A stretch of 36,157 nt of DNA from Pseudomonadota bacterium (GTDB taxonomy: Bacteria; Pseudomonadota; Gammaproteobacteria; Xanthomonadales; Xanthomonadaceae). Of this stretch, positions 17,689 to 26,177 are shown piece by piece. Position 1 is the stretch's first letter, and every line of letters starts with the position of its first letter. The notes beneath the pieces are model-generated. The model saw nothing but the letters and a program-made list of their open reading frames with translations, did no database searches and was not told the DNA's origin. The stretch covers positions 1 through 36,157 of the forward strand of contig JAEWFH010000160.1 of NCBI GenBank assembly GCA_023388955.1, read 5' to 3'. A program made the position numbers and the translations under genes.

Positions 17689-18889
17689 CCACGAGGACCC
17701 GCTCGGCGGCTGCGCGGTCGTGTACTTCGGCAACGACTGGCACGCCGAGAACCGCACCAGCAGCCATCACATCGCACTGCGCCTGGCCCGGACCGCCCCG
17801 GTGCTGTACGTCGATTCGCCCGGCATGCGTGCCCCCGGCGCCTCCGGGCGCGATCTCCGGCGCGCGCTGCGCAAGCTGCTTGCCGCCGCCCGACGGCCGG
17901 TCCCGGTCGCGCCCGGCCTGTGGCATTGCACCGTGCCGCAGCTGCCGTTCCGGCGGGTACCCGGCGTGGAGCGTTTCAATCGTGCCTTCAGCCGCTGGGC
18001 CGTGCGGCGTGCAATGCGCCAGGTGGGAATGACGCGCTGCATCTCCTGGTTCCTGCTTCCCCACCCCGGCTTCCTCGCCGGTCGCCTGGGCGAGGAGCTT
18101 TGCGTCTACTACTGCACCGACGACTATTCCGCCCACCCCGGCGTCGACGTCGAACTGATCGCGCGACGCGACCGCGAGCTGAGCCGCGTGGCCGACGTGC
18201 TGTTCGTGGCCCCGCCCTCGTTGCTCCCGGTCAAGCGGGCGCTGAATGCCAACGTGGTGTTCGCCCCGCACGGCGTCGACCTGGACGTGTTCGGCCAGGC
18301 CTCCGACCCCGCGACGGTGGTGCCCGCGCAGGCACGTGGGCTGCCAGGGCCGGTGATCGGCTACTTCGGCTCCATCCACGAGTGGATCGACCTGCCGCTG
18401 GTGCACTGGCTGGCCAGCCAGCGCCCGGACTGGAGCTTCCTGATGGTCGGCCACCCGGCCGCGAACGTGGACGCACTGCGGGAGTTGCCGAACGTCGTCC
18501 TGGCGGGTGCCCAGCCCTATGCGTCCCTCGGGCGCTGGGCGGGGGCCTTCGACGTTGCGATCATCCCCTACCGCCTCAACCGGCAGGTGGCCAACGCCAA
18601 TCCGTTGAAGCTGCGCGAGTACCTGGCCACCGGCAAGCCGGTGGTGAGCGTGCGCAACCCGGAGATCGAGAAGTTCACGGGCCTGGTGCGCATCGTCGAC
18701 GGTCGCGAGGCGTTCCTGGCTGCCCTGGACGACGCCGTCGCGGGAGAGGCGCCGGAGGCGGCCGCGGCCCGCGTGGCGGCGGTCGCGGACCAGTCCTGGG
18801 ACCGGCGGACCCAGGACGTACTGGTGGTGGTGGCGCGGGCGCTTGCCACGCGCGAGGCACCGCTCGGGGCGCTGACATGCGCATCCTGA
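17681..18889 (+). CDS. Glycosyltransferase (GT-B fold)
   Basis: 402 aa, about the right size for a two-domain GT-B enzyme. The opening VVYFGNDWHAENRTSSHHIALRL fits the acceptor domain. PHGVDLDVFGQ links the halves, and GPVIGYFGSIHEWIDLPLV plus IIPYRLNRQVANANPLKLREYLATG form the nucleotide-sugar domain. The usual EX7E acid is replaced by an NPLKLREYLATGKPVV block, typical of one EPS-associated branch. ATG 17681 overlaps the preceding methyltransferase by 8 bp; the in-frame GTG/ATG at 17645 lies deeper inside that gene and is less likely. Confidence 0.88.
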   Translation: MTDHEDPLGGCAVVYFGNDWHAENRTSSHHIALRLARTAPVLYVDSPGMRAPGASGRDLRRALRKLLAAARRPVPVAPGLWHCTVPQLPFRRVPGVERFNRAFSRWAVRRAMRQVGMTRCISWFLLPHPGFLAGRLGEELCVYYCTDDYSAHPGVDVELIARRDRELSRVADVLFVAPPSLLPVKRALNANVVFAPHGVDLDVFGQASDPATVVPAQARGLPGPVIGYFGSIHEWIDLPLVHWLASQRPDWSFLMVGHPAANVDALRELPNVVLAGAQPYASLGRWAGAFDVAIIPYRLNRQVANANPLKLREYLATGKPVVSVRNPEIEKFTGLVRIVDGREAFLAALDDAVAGEAPEAAAARVAAVADQSWDRRTQDVLVVVARALATREAPLGALTCAS

Positions 18890-20091
18890 TCGTGACTTCG
18901 CAGTTTCCGATCGCCGGCGAGCCCAACCGCGGCCGCCCGCTGTACCAGACCATCCGCGAGCTCGCCCCCTTGGCCACGGTGCGCGTCGCCAGCCCGGTCG
19001 CGGTATATCCGCGCTGGGCGCGGCCGCGGACCTACCTGTCGCGCCCTCCCCGCGCCCACGGCCCCGACCTGGGCGTCGATGTCCAATACGTGGGCTATCC
19101 CGCCCTGCCCGTCGCAAGCCGTCCGTTCAACGGCTGGAGCTGCGCGCGGGCCCTGCGCGAGCCGTGCGGGCGGTTCCGGCCCGACCTGGTGCTCTCGTAC
19201 TGGATGTATCCCGATGCCTTCGGCGCCATGCTCGTGGCACGCCACGCCGGGATACCGATGGTGGCTGGCGCACGTGGCTCGGACCTCCGGGTCCGCGACC
19301 CCGTCAGCCGGCGGTTGACCCGGCCGGTGGTGGCGGCGGCCGAACGGCTGTTGGTGGTGAGCGGGGACCTCGGACGGGTCGCCGTGCGTGACTACGGTGC
19401 CGATGCCGGGCGGGTCCGCGCCATCGGCAACGGCTGCGACGCCCGCCTTTTCCACGCCTGCGACCGCGCTGCCGCCCGTGCCGCGCTGGGCATCCCTTCC
19501 GACGCGCGGGTGGTGTTGTTCGTGGGCCGGCTGGTCGCGCTCAAGGGACTGCATGAACTGCTGGAGGCGACGACGCAGTTGACATCGTCGATCCCGCGCC
19601 TGCACCTGGTGCTGGTGGGCGAAGGGCCGATGGAGCAGGCACTGCGTCGCCGCCTGGCCGCCCTCCCCGGCCTGCAGTCCACCCTGGCCGGGCCACAGCC
19701 GCCGGAACGGGTGGCCCAGTGGATGGCGGCCTCGGACGTGGTCACCCTCCCCAGCCACTCCGAAGGCCATCCCAACGTCCTGGTGGAAGCCATGGCCTGT
19801 GGCAGGCCGGTGGTCGCCACCCGGGTCGGCGGGATCCCCGAGGTGATCGACGCGTCCACCGGCATCCTGGTGCCGCCCCGCGACCCGCCCGCCCTCGGGC
19901 GCGGACTGGCGCAGGCCCTCGCACGGGAGTGGGACGAAGGCACGATCTCGCGCCGCTTCTCCCGTGACTGGAGCCGGGTTGCCGCGGAAACGCTCGACGC
20001 CTGCCGCGAGGCGATGCACTCGCATGCCGCCCGGCATTCGCATCGCCCCCTGCAGTCGAAGCAGCGCATGTCGCGCACGGAGGGGCCATAG
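18877..20091 (+). CDS. Family 4 glycosyltransferase
   Basis: 404 aa GT-B fold enzyme. MRILIVTSQFPIAGEPNRGRPLYQ opens the acceptor domain. VVLFVGRLVALKGLHELLEA, LVLVGEGPMEQAL and the EX7E motif SEGHPNVLVEAMACGRPVV make the donor domain, and VGGIPEVI follows. A basic histidine-rich C-terminal tail of about 25 residues is outside the fold. It overlaps the upstream glycosyltransferase by 13 bp and leaves one base before the amidotransferase start, so the genes are co-transcribed. Confidence 0.92.
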   Translation: MRILIVTSQFPIAGEPNRGRPLYQTIRELAPLATVRVASPVAVYPRWARPRTYLSRPPRAHGPDLGVDVQYVGYPALPVASRPFNGWSCARALREPCGRFRPDLVLSYWMYPDAFGAMLVARHAGIPMVAGARGSDLRVRDPVSRRLTRPVVAAAERLLVVSGDLGRVAVRDYGADAGRVRAIGNGCDARLFHACDRAAARAALGIPSDARVVLFVGRLVALKGLHELLEATTQLTSSIPRLHLVLVGEGPMEQALRRRLAALPGLQSTLAGPQPPERVAQWMAASDVVTLPSHSEGHPNVLVEAMACGRPVVATRVGGIPEVIDASTGILVPPRDPPALGRGLAQALAREWDEGTISRRFSRDWSRVAAETLDACREAMHSHAARHSHRPLQSKQRMSRTEGP

Positions 20092-20092
20092 G

Positions 20093-22096
20093 GTGTGTGG
20101 CATTGCCGGATTCTGCGGCCCCGACGTCCGCCCGGAAGACGCCCGTCCGCTGCTGGAGCGGATGATCGGTACCCTCGCCCACCGTGGGCCCGATGGCGTG
20201 GGCTTCCATCTCGGCGAACGCGCCGGCCTCGCGCATGCCCGGCTGTCGGTGATCGACCTGGTCACCGGCGACCAGCCCATGCACAACCCGCGCGCGGATG
20301 CCTGGGTCTCGTTCAATGGCGAGATCTTCAACCACCTGGAACTGCGCCGGGAACTGGAAGCGGTCGGCCACCACTTCCGCACCCGTTCCGACACCGAGGT
20401 GATCCTGCATCTCTACGACCGCTACGGCGACAGCTTCGTCGAGCACCTCAACGGCCAGTTCGCGATCGCGCTGTGGGACGGCCGGCGCCAGCGGCTGGTC
20501 CTGGCACGCGACCGCACCGGGATCCGCCCGCTGTACCTGTGCCACGCACGGGGCCGCACCTGGTTCGCCTCCGAGCCCAAGGCCCTTCTGGCGGTACTGC
20601 CCGAACTGCGTTCGCTGGACCCGCTGGGGCTGGCGCAGACCCTGACCTACTGGTCCACCCTCGAGCCGCGCACGGTCTTCGCCGGGATGGAAAGCCTCCC
20701 GCCGGGCTGCCTCATGGCGATCGAGCGCAACGGCGCCAGGACGACCCGGCGCTACTGGGACTGGAGCTTCCCGCCCGCGGACCAGACACGTGCATCGCGC
20801 CGGCCCGACAGCATCGCCCAGGCCGCTGCCGAACTGCGCGAGCGGCTGGTGGAAGCGGTGCGCCTGCAGCTGCGCGCCGACGTGCCGGTGGCGGCCTACC
20901 TGAGCGGCGGACTGGATTCGGCGGGCATCGCGGCGCTGGTCCAGGCCTGCACGACGAATCCGCTGCGCACCTTCTCGGTGGCCTTCCACGAGCGCGAGTT
21001 CGATGAAAGCCGCCACCAGCAGCAGATGGTCGAGCACCTCGGGACCGCGCACACCACCCTGTCGTGCACGACAGCCGATATCGGCGACGCATTCCCGCGC
21101 TTTGTCTGGCATGCCGACGCCCCGGTCGTGCGCACCGCCGCGGTACCGCTGATGCTGCTGTCGGCCGCCGTGCGCGCCCACGGGTTCAAGGTGGTGCTCA
21201 CCGGCGAGGGGGCCGACGAGGTCTTCGGCGGCTACGACCTGTTCAAGGAAGCCAAGATCCGCCGCTTCTGGGCCAGCCAGCCCGGTTCGCGCCTGCGTCC
21301 GCTCCTGCTGGGACGCCTGTACGGCTACCTGCGCCATTCGCCGGTGGAGCACCCCGAGCTCGCGCGCGCGTTCTTCTCCCAGGGGCTCGAACACATCGAC
21401 CGCCCCGTCTTCGCCCACGTACCGCGCTGGTCCGCGGGCCGGCGTGCACTGGGGCTGCTGTCACCCGCGTTGAAGGCGGAGCTTGGCGACTGGGACCCGC
21501 TCGCCATGTGCGAGGACCAGCTCCCCGACGGGATCATGTCCTGGAGCGGCCTGGCGCGGGACCAGTATGTCGAGGCCAGGACCTTGCTGGCCGGGTACCT
21601 GCTTTCCTCGCAGGGCGACCGGGTGGCGATGGCGAACTCGGTCGAGGGCCGCTATCCCTACCTGGACCACCACCTCGTCGAGTTCGCCAGCCGCCTGCCG
21701 GCAAACTGGAAGATCCGCGGGATGACCGAGAAGCACCTGCTGCGTCGCGCGCTTGCCGACCTGCTGCCGGGGGACATCGCGGCCCGGACCAAGCAGCCCT
21801 ACCGCGCCCCGGACAGCGCGAGCTTCTTCCGCAACGGGGTACCGCTCGAGTACGTGGCCGAGCTGATGGGACCGGACCGGATCCGCGCCGCCGGATACTT
21901 CGACCCGACCGCGGTGACGCGCCTGTTCGACAAGGCCCGGCGCGGCGGCGTCTCGGGCTTCGCCGACAACCAGGCCTTCGTCGGGGTCCTTTCGACGATG
22001 CTGCTGCACCACCAGCAGCTGGAGGCGGGCACGCGGCCGCCGGAGGGACGCGACGCCCATGGCCAGCCTTCGGCGGCGATCGCGTTACCGGACTGA
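20093..22096 (+). CDS. Asparagine-synthase-type amidotransferase of EPS cluster
   Basis: 667 aa, two domains. An N-terminal class II glutaminase domain (about 1-200) has SFNGEIFNHLELR and RSDTEVILHLYDRYG. A C-terminal ATP-pyrophosphatase domain (about 240-600) has YLSGGLDSAGIAALV and VLTGEGADEVFGGYDLF. The start must be GTG 20093, because the next codon is then the catalytic Cys2 (fMet-C-G-I-A-G-F); GGAGGGG lies about 7 bp upstream. The family would move glutamine ammonia onto an adenylated carboxylate. In EPS loci the acceptor is not asparagine for certain and may be a sugar acid. It resembles the exosortase A-associated amidotransferase 1. Confidence 0.92.
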   Translation: MCGIAGFCGPDVRPEDARPLLERMIGTLAHRGPDGVGFHLGERAGLAHARLSVIDLVTGDQPMHNPRADAWVSFNGEIFNHLELRRELEAVGHHFRTRSDTEVILHLYDRYGDSFVEHLNGQFAIALWDGRRQRLVLARDRTGIRPLYLCHARGRTWFASEPKALLAVLPELRSLDPLGLAQTLTYWSTLEPRTVFAGMESLPPGCLMAIERNGARTTRRYWDWSFPPADQTRASRRPDSIAQAAAELRERLVEAVRLQLRADVPVAAYLSGGLDSAGIAALVQACTTNPLRTFSVAFHEREFDESRHQQQMVEHLGTAHTTLSCTTADIGDAFPRFVWHADAPVVRTAAVPLMLLSAAVRAHGFKVVLTGEGADEVFGGYDLFKEAKIRRFWASQPGSRLRPLLLGRLYGYLRHSPVEHPELARAFFSQGLEHIDRPVFAHVPRWSAGRRALGLLSPALKAELGDWDPLAMCEDQLPDGIMSWSGLARDQYVEARTLLAGYLLSSQGDRVAMANSVEGRYPYLDHHLVEFASRLPANWKIRGMTEKHLLRRALADLLPGDIAARTKQPYRAPDSASFFRNGVPLEYVAELMGPDRIRAAGYFDPTAVTRLFDKARRGGVSGFADNQAFVGVLSTMLLHHQQLEAGTRPPEGRDAHGQPSAAIALPD

Positions 22097-22116
22097 CACC
22101 ACAGCGGAGCAAGCGG

Positions 22117-23130
22117 ATGCATTGGCGGATCAAGGGAACGATTCAGAAGCTGCTCGGGATCCATCCGCGTGGCGCGTTCCTGCACTACCACCTGCAGAAG
22201 CGCTTCGGGGGGCTGGGCGACCTGCGCGCCGAGTTCGCGACCAAGATGGACGACTGGCGCCTGATGGCCGGGCACCTGCGTGATGCCGGGATGCGCATCG
22301 ACAATGGCCGTTTCATGGAGATCGGCAGCGGTTGGTATCCGACGTTCCCGCTCGCCCTGTACCTGGCCGGTGCCCGGCGCATCGACAGCTACGACCTCAC
22401 CCGGCACTTCCGGCCCCAGCTGCTGGAAGCCTGCGCCACGCTCATGGGGGAACACCTCGACCTGGTGGCGGAGGCATCCGGCACCCCTCGCGACCAGGTC
22501 GGCAGGCGGCACGCGGCACTGGTGGAGCGGCTGTCGGCCGGCGGCAGCCTCGCGGACGCCACCGAAGGCGTGGTGCGCTACCACGCGCCGGCCGACGCCA
22601 CCCGCAGCGGGCTGGAGGACGGGAGCATCGACGTGGTGTTCTCCAACAGCGTCCTTGAACACGTCCAGCGACAGACGATCACGGCCATGTTCACCGAGGC
22701 CCGGCGCGTCCTCCACCCGGGCGGCCTGATGTTCCACTCGGTCAATTGCGGCGACCACTACGCCTACACCGACCCGCGCATCGGGCAACTGAACTACCTG
22801 CAGTATTCCGACCGCAGCTGGCGGTTCTGGGACAATCGGTTCCTCTACCAGAACCGGATGCGTGCCTACGAGTTCACCGACGCGGCGGCGCGGCTCGGAT
22901 TTGACGTCACCCTGGACACCTCGACGCCGCGCCCGGAGCGGCTGCGCGAGCTGGCGTCGCTGCGGGTGCACCGGCAGTTCCGCCATGTCCCGCCCGAGAA
23001 GCTGTGCCTGACCAGCGTGGACTTCATCGCCCGGCCCAATGCGGGCGGACGGCCCCATCACCGGGCCAGGTCGGCAGCGGCCGGCGCGATGCGCAGCAGC
23101 TTGCCATCGGGTGCATCCACCAGCAGGTAG
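22117..23130 (+). CDS. Class I SAM-dependent methyltransferase
   Basis: 337 aa. A SAM site is seen at FMEIGSGWYPTFPLALYLAG (residues about 66-85), then SYDLTRHF, and the late motif VVFSNSVLEHVQRQTI followed by RRVLHPGGLMFHSVN. The long middle insert before motif IV is typical of glycan-cluster methyltransferases. The substrate is unknown. GGAG lies 7 bp before ATG 22117. The last 73 bp overlap the 3' end of the PQQ dehydrogenase on the other strand. The tail after DFIARPNAGG is therefore antisense-encoded and may be dispensable. Confidence 0.87.
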   Translation: MHWRIKGTIQKLLGIHPRGAFLHYHLQKRFGGLGDLRAEFATKMDDWRLMAGHLRDAGMRIDNGRFMEIGSGWYPTFPLALYLAGARRIDSYDLTRHFRPQLLEACATLMGEHLDLVAEASGTPRDQVGRRHAALVERLSAGGSLADATEGVVRYHAPADATRSGLEDGSIDVVFSNSVLEHVQRQTITAMFTEARRVLHPGGLMFHSVNCGDHYAYTDPRIGQLNYLQYSDRSWRFWDNRFLYQNRMRAYEFTDAAARLGFDVTLDTSTPRPERLRELASLRVHRQFRHVPPEKLCLTSVDFIARPNAGGRPHHRARSAAAGAMRSSLPSGASTSR

Positions 23131-24242
23131 ACCGCCCCGTCGGGCCCTTGGCGCACGTCACGGATGCGCTCCCCGCGCTCGCCAAGCAGGCGTTCTTCCG
23201 CAACGATCCGGTCGCCATCGAGCTCGAGCCGGATCAACTCCCGGCTGGCGAGCGCACCCAGCAGCAGGTTTCCGCGCCATTGCGGAATCAGCGTCGCGGT
23301 GTAGAACGCCATCCCGCTCAGCCCCGGCGAGCGCTCCCACCAGTGGTGGGGCGCGACCATCCCCGGCGCCTCGAACCCCACCGAGCCGGGGACCGGCTGG
23401 CCATCGTAGCCGAGCCCCCGGCTCACCAGGGGCCAGCCGTGGTTGGCGCCGGGCTGCACCAGGTTCAATTCATCACCTCCCATCGGACCGTGCTCGCTGG
23501 CCCACAGCTGGCGCGTCACCGGGTGCAGCGCGGCGCCCTGCACGTTGCGGTGGCCGAGGGACCAGATCTCCGGCCTCGCCGCTTCCCTGCCCACGAACGG
23601 ATTGTCAGGCGGCACCGTGCCGTCGGGATTGATCCGGATCAGCTTTCCCGGCAGCACGTCCAGCTGCTGCGCCATGCCGGCGGCGACGCGGTTGTCACCC
23701 TGGGTGACGAAAAGCGTTCCGTCGTCGGCAAAGACCAGCCGGGCACCGACGTGCGTTCCCGAAGACAGCTTGGGCTGCTGCCGGTACACCACCTCGACCT
23801 CCTCCAGCACATCACCGGCCAGGCGCCCGCGCGCCACCGCGGTACCGGCCTTGTTGCCGCGCAGGTTGGGTTCGGCATAGGCGAGATAGACCAGCCGGTC
23901 GTCCACAAAACCGGGGGACAGGGCAACGTCGAGCAGCCCCGCCTGGCCCTCGGCGAAGATCCGGGGCAGGCCGCCGATCGGAGCTGAAACCTGGCCGTTG
24001 CCGATCCGCCGCAAGCGCCCGGGACGCTCGGTCACCAGCATCTGCCCATCCGGCAGGAACGCCAAGCCCCATGGATGCTCAAGCCCGGTAACGAGTTCCT
24101 GCACCGCAAGCTCGCCAAGCCCGGAGGAATGGGCCGGGGGCGGCTCCCCGCCGGTCCAGCGCGGAGGCGGGTCCACGGCCTCCTGCCGGCCACATGCGGC
24201 CAGCGCCAATGCCCATACGACGGGCCAGATGATCGATCGCAC
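23058..24242 (-). CDS. PQQ-dependent sugar dehydrogenase, lipoprotein
   Basis: 394 aa soluble aldose-sugar-dehydrogenase family (YliI-like six-bladed propeller), expected to oxidise sugars with PQQ and calcium. HPWGLAFLPDGQMLVTERPGRL is blade 1. GLLDVALSPGF, LGHRNVQGAALHP and SEHGPMGGDELNLVQPGANH give the active-site and cofactor loops. The start is GTG 24242, with GGGGAG about 6 bp upstream on the minus strand. It then has a lipoprotein signal with LAAC, C17 lipidated, so it is periplasmic and membrane-bound. Longer ATG starts upstream would bury the signal. It is oriented against the surrounding EPS genes and may be a cargo gene of the locus. Confidence 0.9.
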   Translation of the reverse strand: MRSIIWPVVWALALAACGRQEAVDPPPRWTGGEPPPAHSSGLGELAVQELVTGLEHPWGLAFLPDGQMLVTERPGRLRRIGNGQVSAPIGGLPRIFAEGQAGLLDVALSPGFVDDRLVYLAYAEPNLRGNKAGTAVARGRLAGDVLEEVEVVYRQQPKLSSGTHVGARLVFADDGTLFVTQGDNRVAAGMAQQLDVLPGKLIRINPDGTVPPDNPFVGREAARPEIWSLGHRNVQGAALHPVTRQLWASEHGPMGGDELNLVQPGANHGWPLVSRGLGYDGQPVPGSVGFEAPGMVAPHHWWERSPGLSGMAFYTATLIPQWRGNLLLGALASRELIRLELDGDRIVAEERLLGERGERIRDVRQGPDGAVYLLVDAPDGKLLRIAPAAADLAR

Positions 24243-24415
24243 GAAGCACTCCCCGGGTCCCCTGCTGAACCGGTCGAACGCAACCGGCGCCGGCATGCGG
24301 TCGCCCCTGCACCGCACGCTTGGCCGCGTGGATCGCATCCCCGCGTTCTGTGGGTCGAAGGGGACCACGATTTTGCCTGGAACGGACGGCCCGGCCGTCG
24401 CGATGGAGTATCCGA

Positions 24416-24670
24416 ATGCAACGCAAGCAGCAGATCAAGCGGTTCGTACTGGAGAACTTCCTCTTCAGCGACGACGAGTCCGAAATCGCGGACGGGGACT
24501 CGTTGATCCAGTCCGGGATTGTCGATTCGACCGGGATCCACGAGCTGGTCCTGTACCTGGAGCAGCAGTTCGACCTGCAGGTCGGGCCGGAGGAGATGAC
24601 CCCGGCCAACTTCGACTCCATCGAAAGCGTGGACAACTTCGTCGGCCGCAAGCTGGCGGTGGAAGCCTGA
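24416..24670 (+). CDS. Acyl carrier protein
   Basis: 84 aa acidic helical protein with the phosphopantetheine site at S38 in GIVDSTGIHELV; most ACPs have DSL, this one DST. Helix 1 is preceded by a basic MQRKQQIKRF. GGAG lies 8 bp upstream of ATG 24416; the longer open frame from 24320 is GC-rich and not protein-like. It begins a four-gene operon with an acyl-activating ligase 4 bp downstream, so it likely carries the acyl group that the ligase activates. It is not the housekeeping AcpP, which has a different sequence and context. Confidence 0.9.
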   Translation: MQRKQQIKRFVLENFLFSDDESEIADGDSLIQSGIVDSTGIHELVLYLEQQFDLQVGPEEMTPANFDSIESVDNFVGRKLAVEA

Positions 24671-24674
24671 GCTG

Positions 24675-26177
24675 ATGGAATCCCTGCCTGCCCGGCTGGC
24701 CCGCATGGTGGCGTCCGGTCCGGACCGCATCGCACTGGTCGAGGGCGGGCGGCACGTGAGCTACGCGACGCTCTGGCGGGACGCGCAGGCGTTCGCCGGC
24801 ATCCTGCACGGCGCCGGGATCGCCCCGGGCGACCGGGTCGCGATCGTCATGCCCAACTGCCCCGAAGCGGCCGCGGCCATATACGGCACCTGGCTGGCCG
24901 GCGCGGTCGCGGTACCGCTGAACTTCCAGGCGCGCAGCCGCGACCTGCGTCCCTGGCTGGAACACTGCAGCGCCCGGTTCGTGGTCCACCAGCGCGGCCA
25001 CCTGGCGAGCGAACAGGTACTGGCCACCGCGGCGTTCCCGCCCGCCGCGCTGGCGGTGGCTGCAGGCCAGCCGCTGGCCGAAGCCGCCGGGGCACCGCAC
25101 GCGGCGGCCCGGGCGTCTGCCGGGCCACCGGACGTGGCGATGATCCTCTACACCTCCGGCACCACCGGCGCCCCGAAGGGCGTCACCCTGAGCCACGCGA
25201 ACCTGGCCGCCAACGTCGCCGCAGTCGTCGCCTACCTGCGGCTGGACAGCACCGACCGGGTGGTCAGCGTCCTGCCCTTCTACTACGCGTACGGCGCCTC
25301 GGTCCTGCATACCCACCTGTCCTGCGGCGGATGCGTGGTGCTGGAGCCGAACCTCCTGTTCCCGCGCCAGGTGGGCGCCACGTTGCAGCGTGTGCAGGCA
25401 ACCGGTTTTTCCGGCGTTGCCTCCACCTACGCGCTGCTGCTGGACCACGACGCATTCAACGGCCTGGAGCTTCCCCGCCTGCGTTACCTCACCCAGGCCG
25501 GCGGCCCGTTACCGGCGACCCTGCGCTCGCGCCTGCGGGCCGCGCTCCCTGGCGTGGAGCTGTACCTGATGTACGGGCAGACCGAGGCCACTTCGCGGCT
25601 CACCTGGCTGCCCCCGGAGCGCCTGGACGACAAGCCCGGCTCGGTCGGCATCCCGGTGCAGGGAGTGCGCCTGCGGGTCGTCGACGCAGACGGCCACGAC
25701 GTGGCCACCGGGGAGCCGGGGGAAGTCATCGCCAACGGGCCCGGGATCATGCTCGGCTACTGGAACGACCCCTCCGCCACCGCCACGACGGTCCGCGACG
25801 GATGGCTGCACACCGGCGACATCGGCCATCTCGACGCGGACGGCTTCCTTTTCCTGGCCGGCCGACGCAGCGACATGATCAAGACCGGCGCACACCGGAT
25901 CCACCCGCTCGACATCGAGGAAGCAATCATGGAGTTACCAGAGGTCGCGGAGGTCGCCGTCTACGGCGTGGACGATCCGCTCCTGGGCCAGGTCGTGGGC
26001 GCGCGGATCGTGGCCAAGAGCCCGATTGCCCGTGGCGCGGCCGCGGTCCGGGCGCACTGCCTGGCCCGGCTGGCGCCGTACAAGGTGCCGCGGCACGTGG
26101 AGTTCGTGGACCACCTGCCGCGGACCGCGTCGGGCAAGGTGCGGCGCGCCGAGCTGGCCGGAGGGTCGGCGCCATGA
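24675..26177 (+). CDS. AMP-forming acyl-CoA/acyl-ACP ligase
   Basis: 500 aa ANL-superfamily enzyme. The P-loop is LYTSGTTGAPKGV (159-170 region) and the A5 motif is YGQTEATSRLTWLP. GWLHTGDIGHLDADGFLFLAGRRSD is the hinge region, and K488 in RTASGKVRR is the catalytic lysine. It activates a carboxylic acid as the acyl-adenylate; next to a dedicated ACP it most likely loads that ACP. The acid (fatty, hydroxy or amino) cannot be read from the sequence. It resembles the exosortase A-associated ligase family. The stop overlaps the ATG of the next gene (ATGA). Confidence 0.92.
   Translation: MESLPARLARMVASGPDRIALVEGGRHVSYATLWRDAQAFAGILHGAGIAPGDRVAIVMPNCPEAAAAIYGTWLAGAVAVPLNFQARSRDLRPWLEHCSARFVVHQRGHLASEQVLATAAFPPAALAVAAGQPLAEAAGAPHAAARASAGPPDVAMILYTSGTTGAPKGVTLSHANLAANVAAVVAYLRLDSTDRVVSVLPFYYAYGASVLHTHLSCGGCVVLEPNLLFPRQVGATLQRVQATGFSGVASTYALLLDHDAFNGLELPRLRYLTQAGGPLPATLRSRLRAALPGVELYLMYGQTEATSRLTWLPPERLDDKPGSVGIPVQGVRLRVVDADGHDVATGEPGEVIANGPGIMLGYWNDPSATATTVRDGWLHTGDIGHLDADGFLFLAGRRSDMIKTGAHRIHPLDIEEAIMELPEVAEVAVYGVDDPLLGQVVGARIVAKSPIARGAAAVRAHCLARLAPYKVPRHVEFVDHLPRTASGKVRRAELAGGSAP

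Noticed and set aside
24256..24366. 8-bp inverted pair GGTCCCCT/AGGGGACC before the ACP operon
   Set aside because: The arms are short and 95 bp apart in GC-rich DNA; chance is a sufficient explanation.
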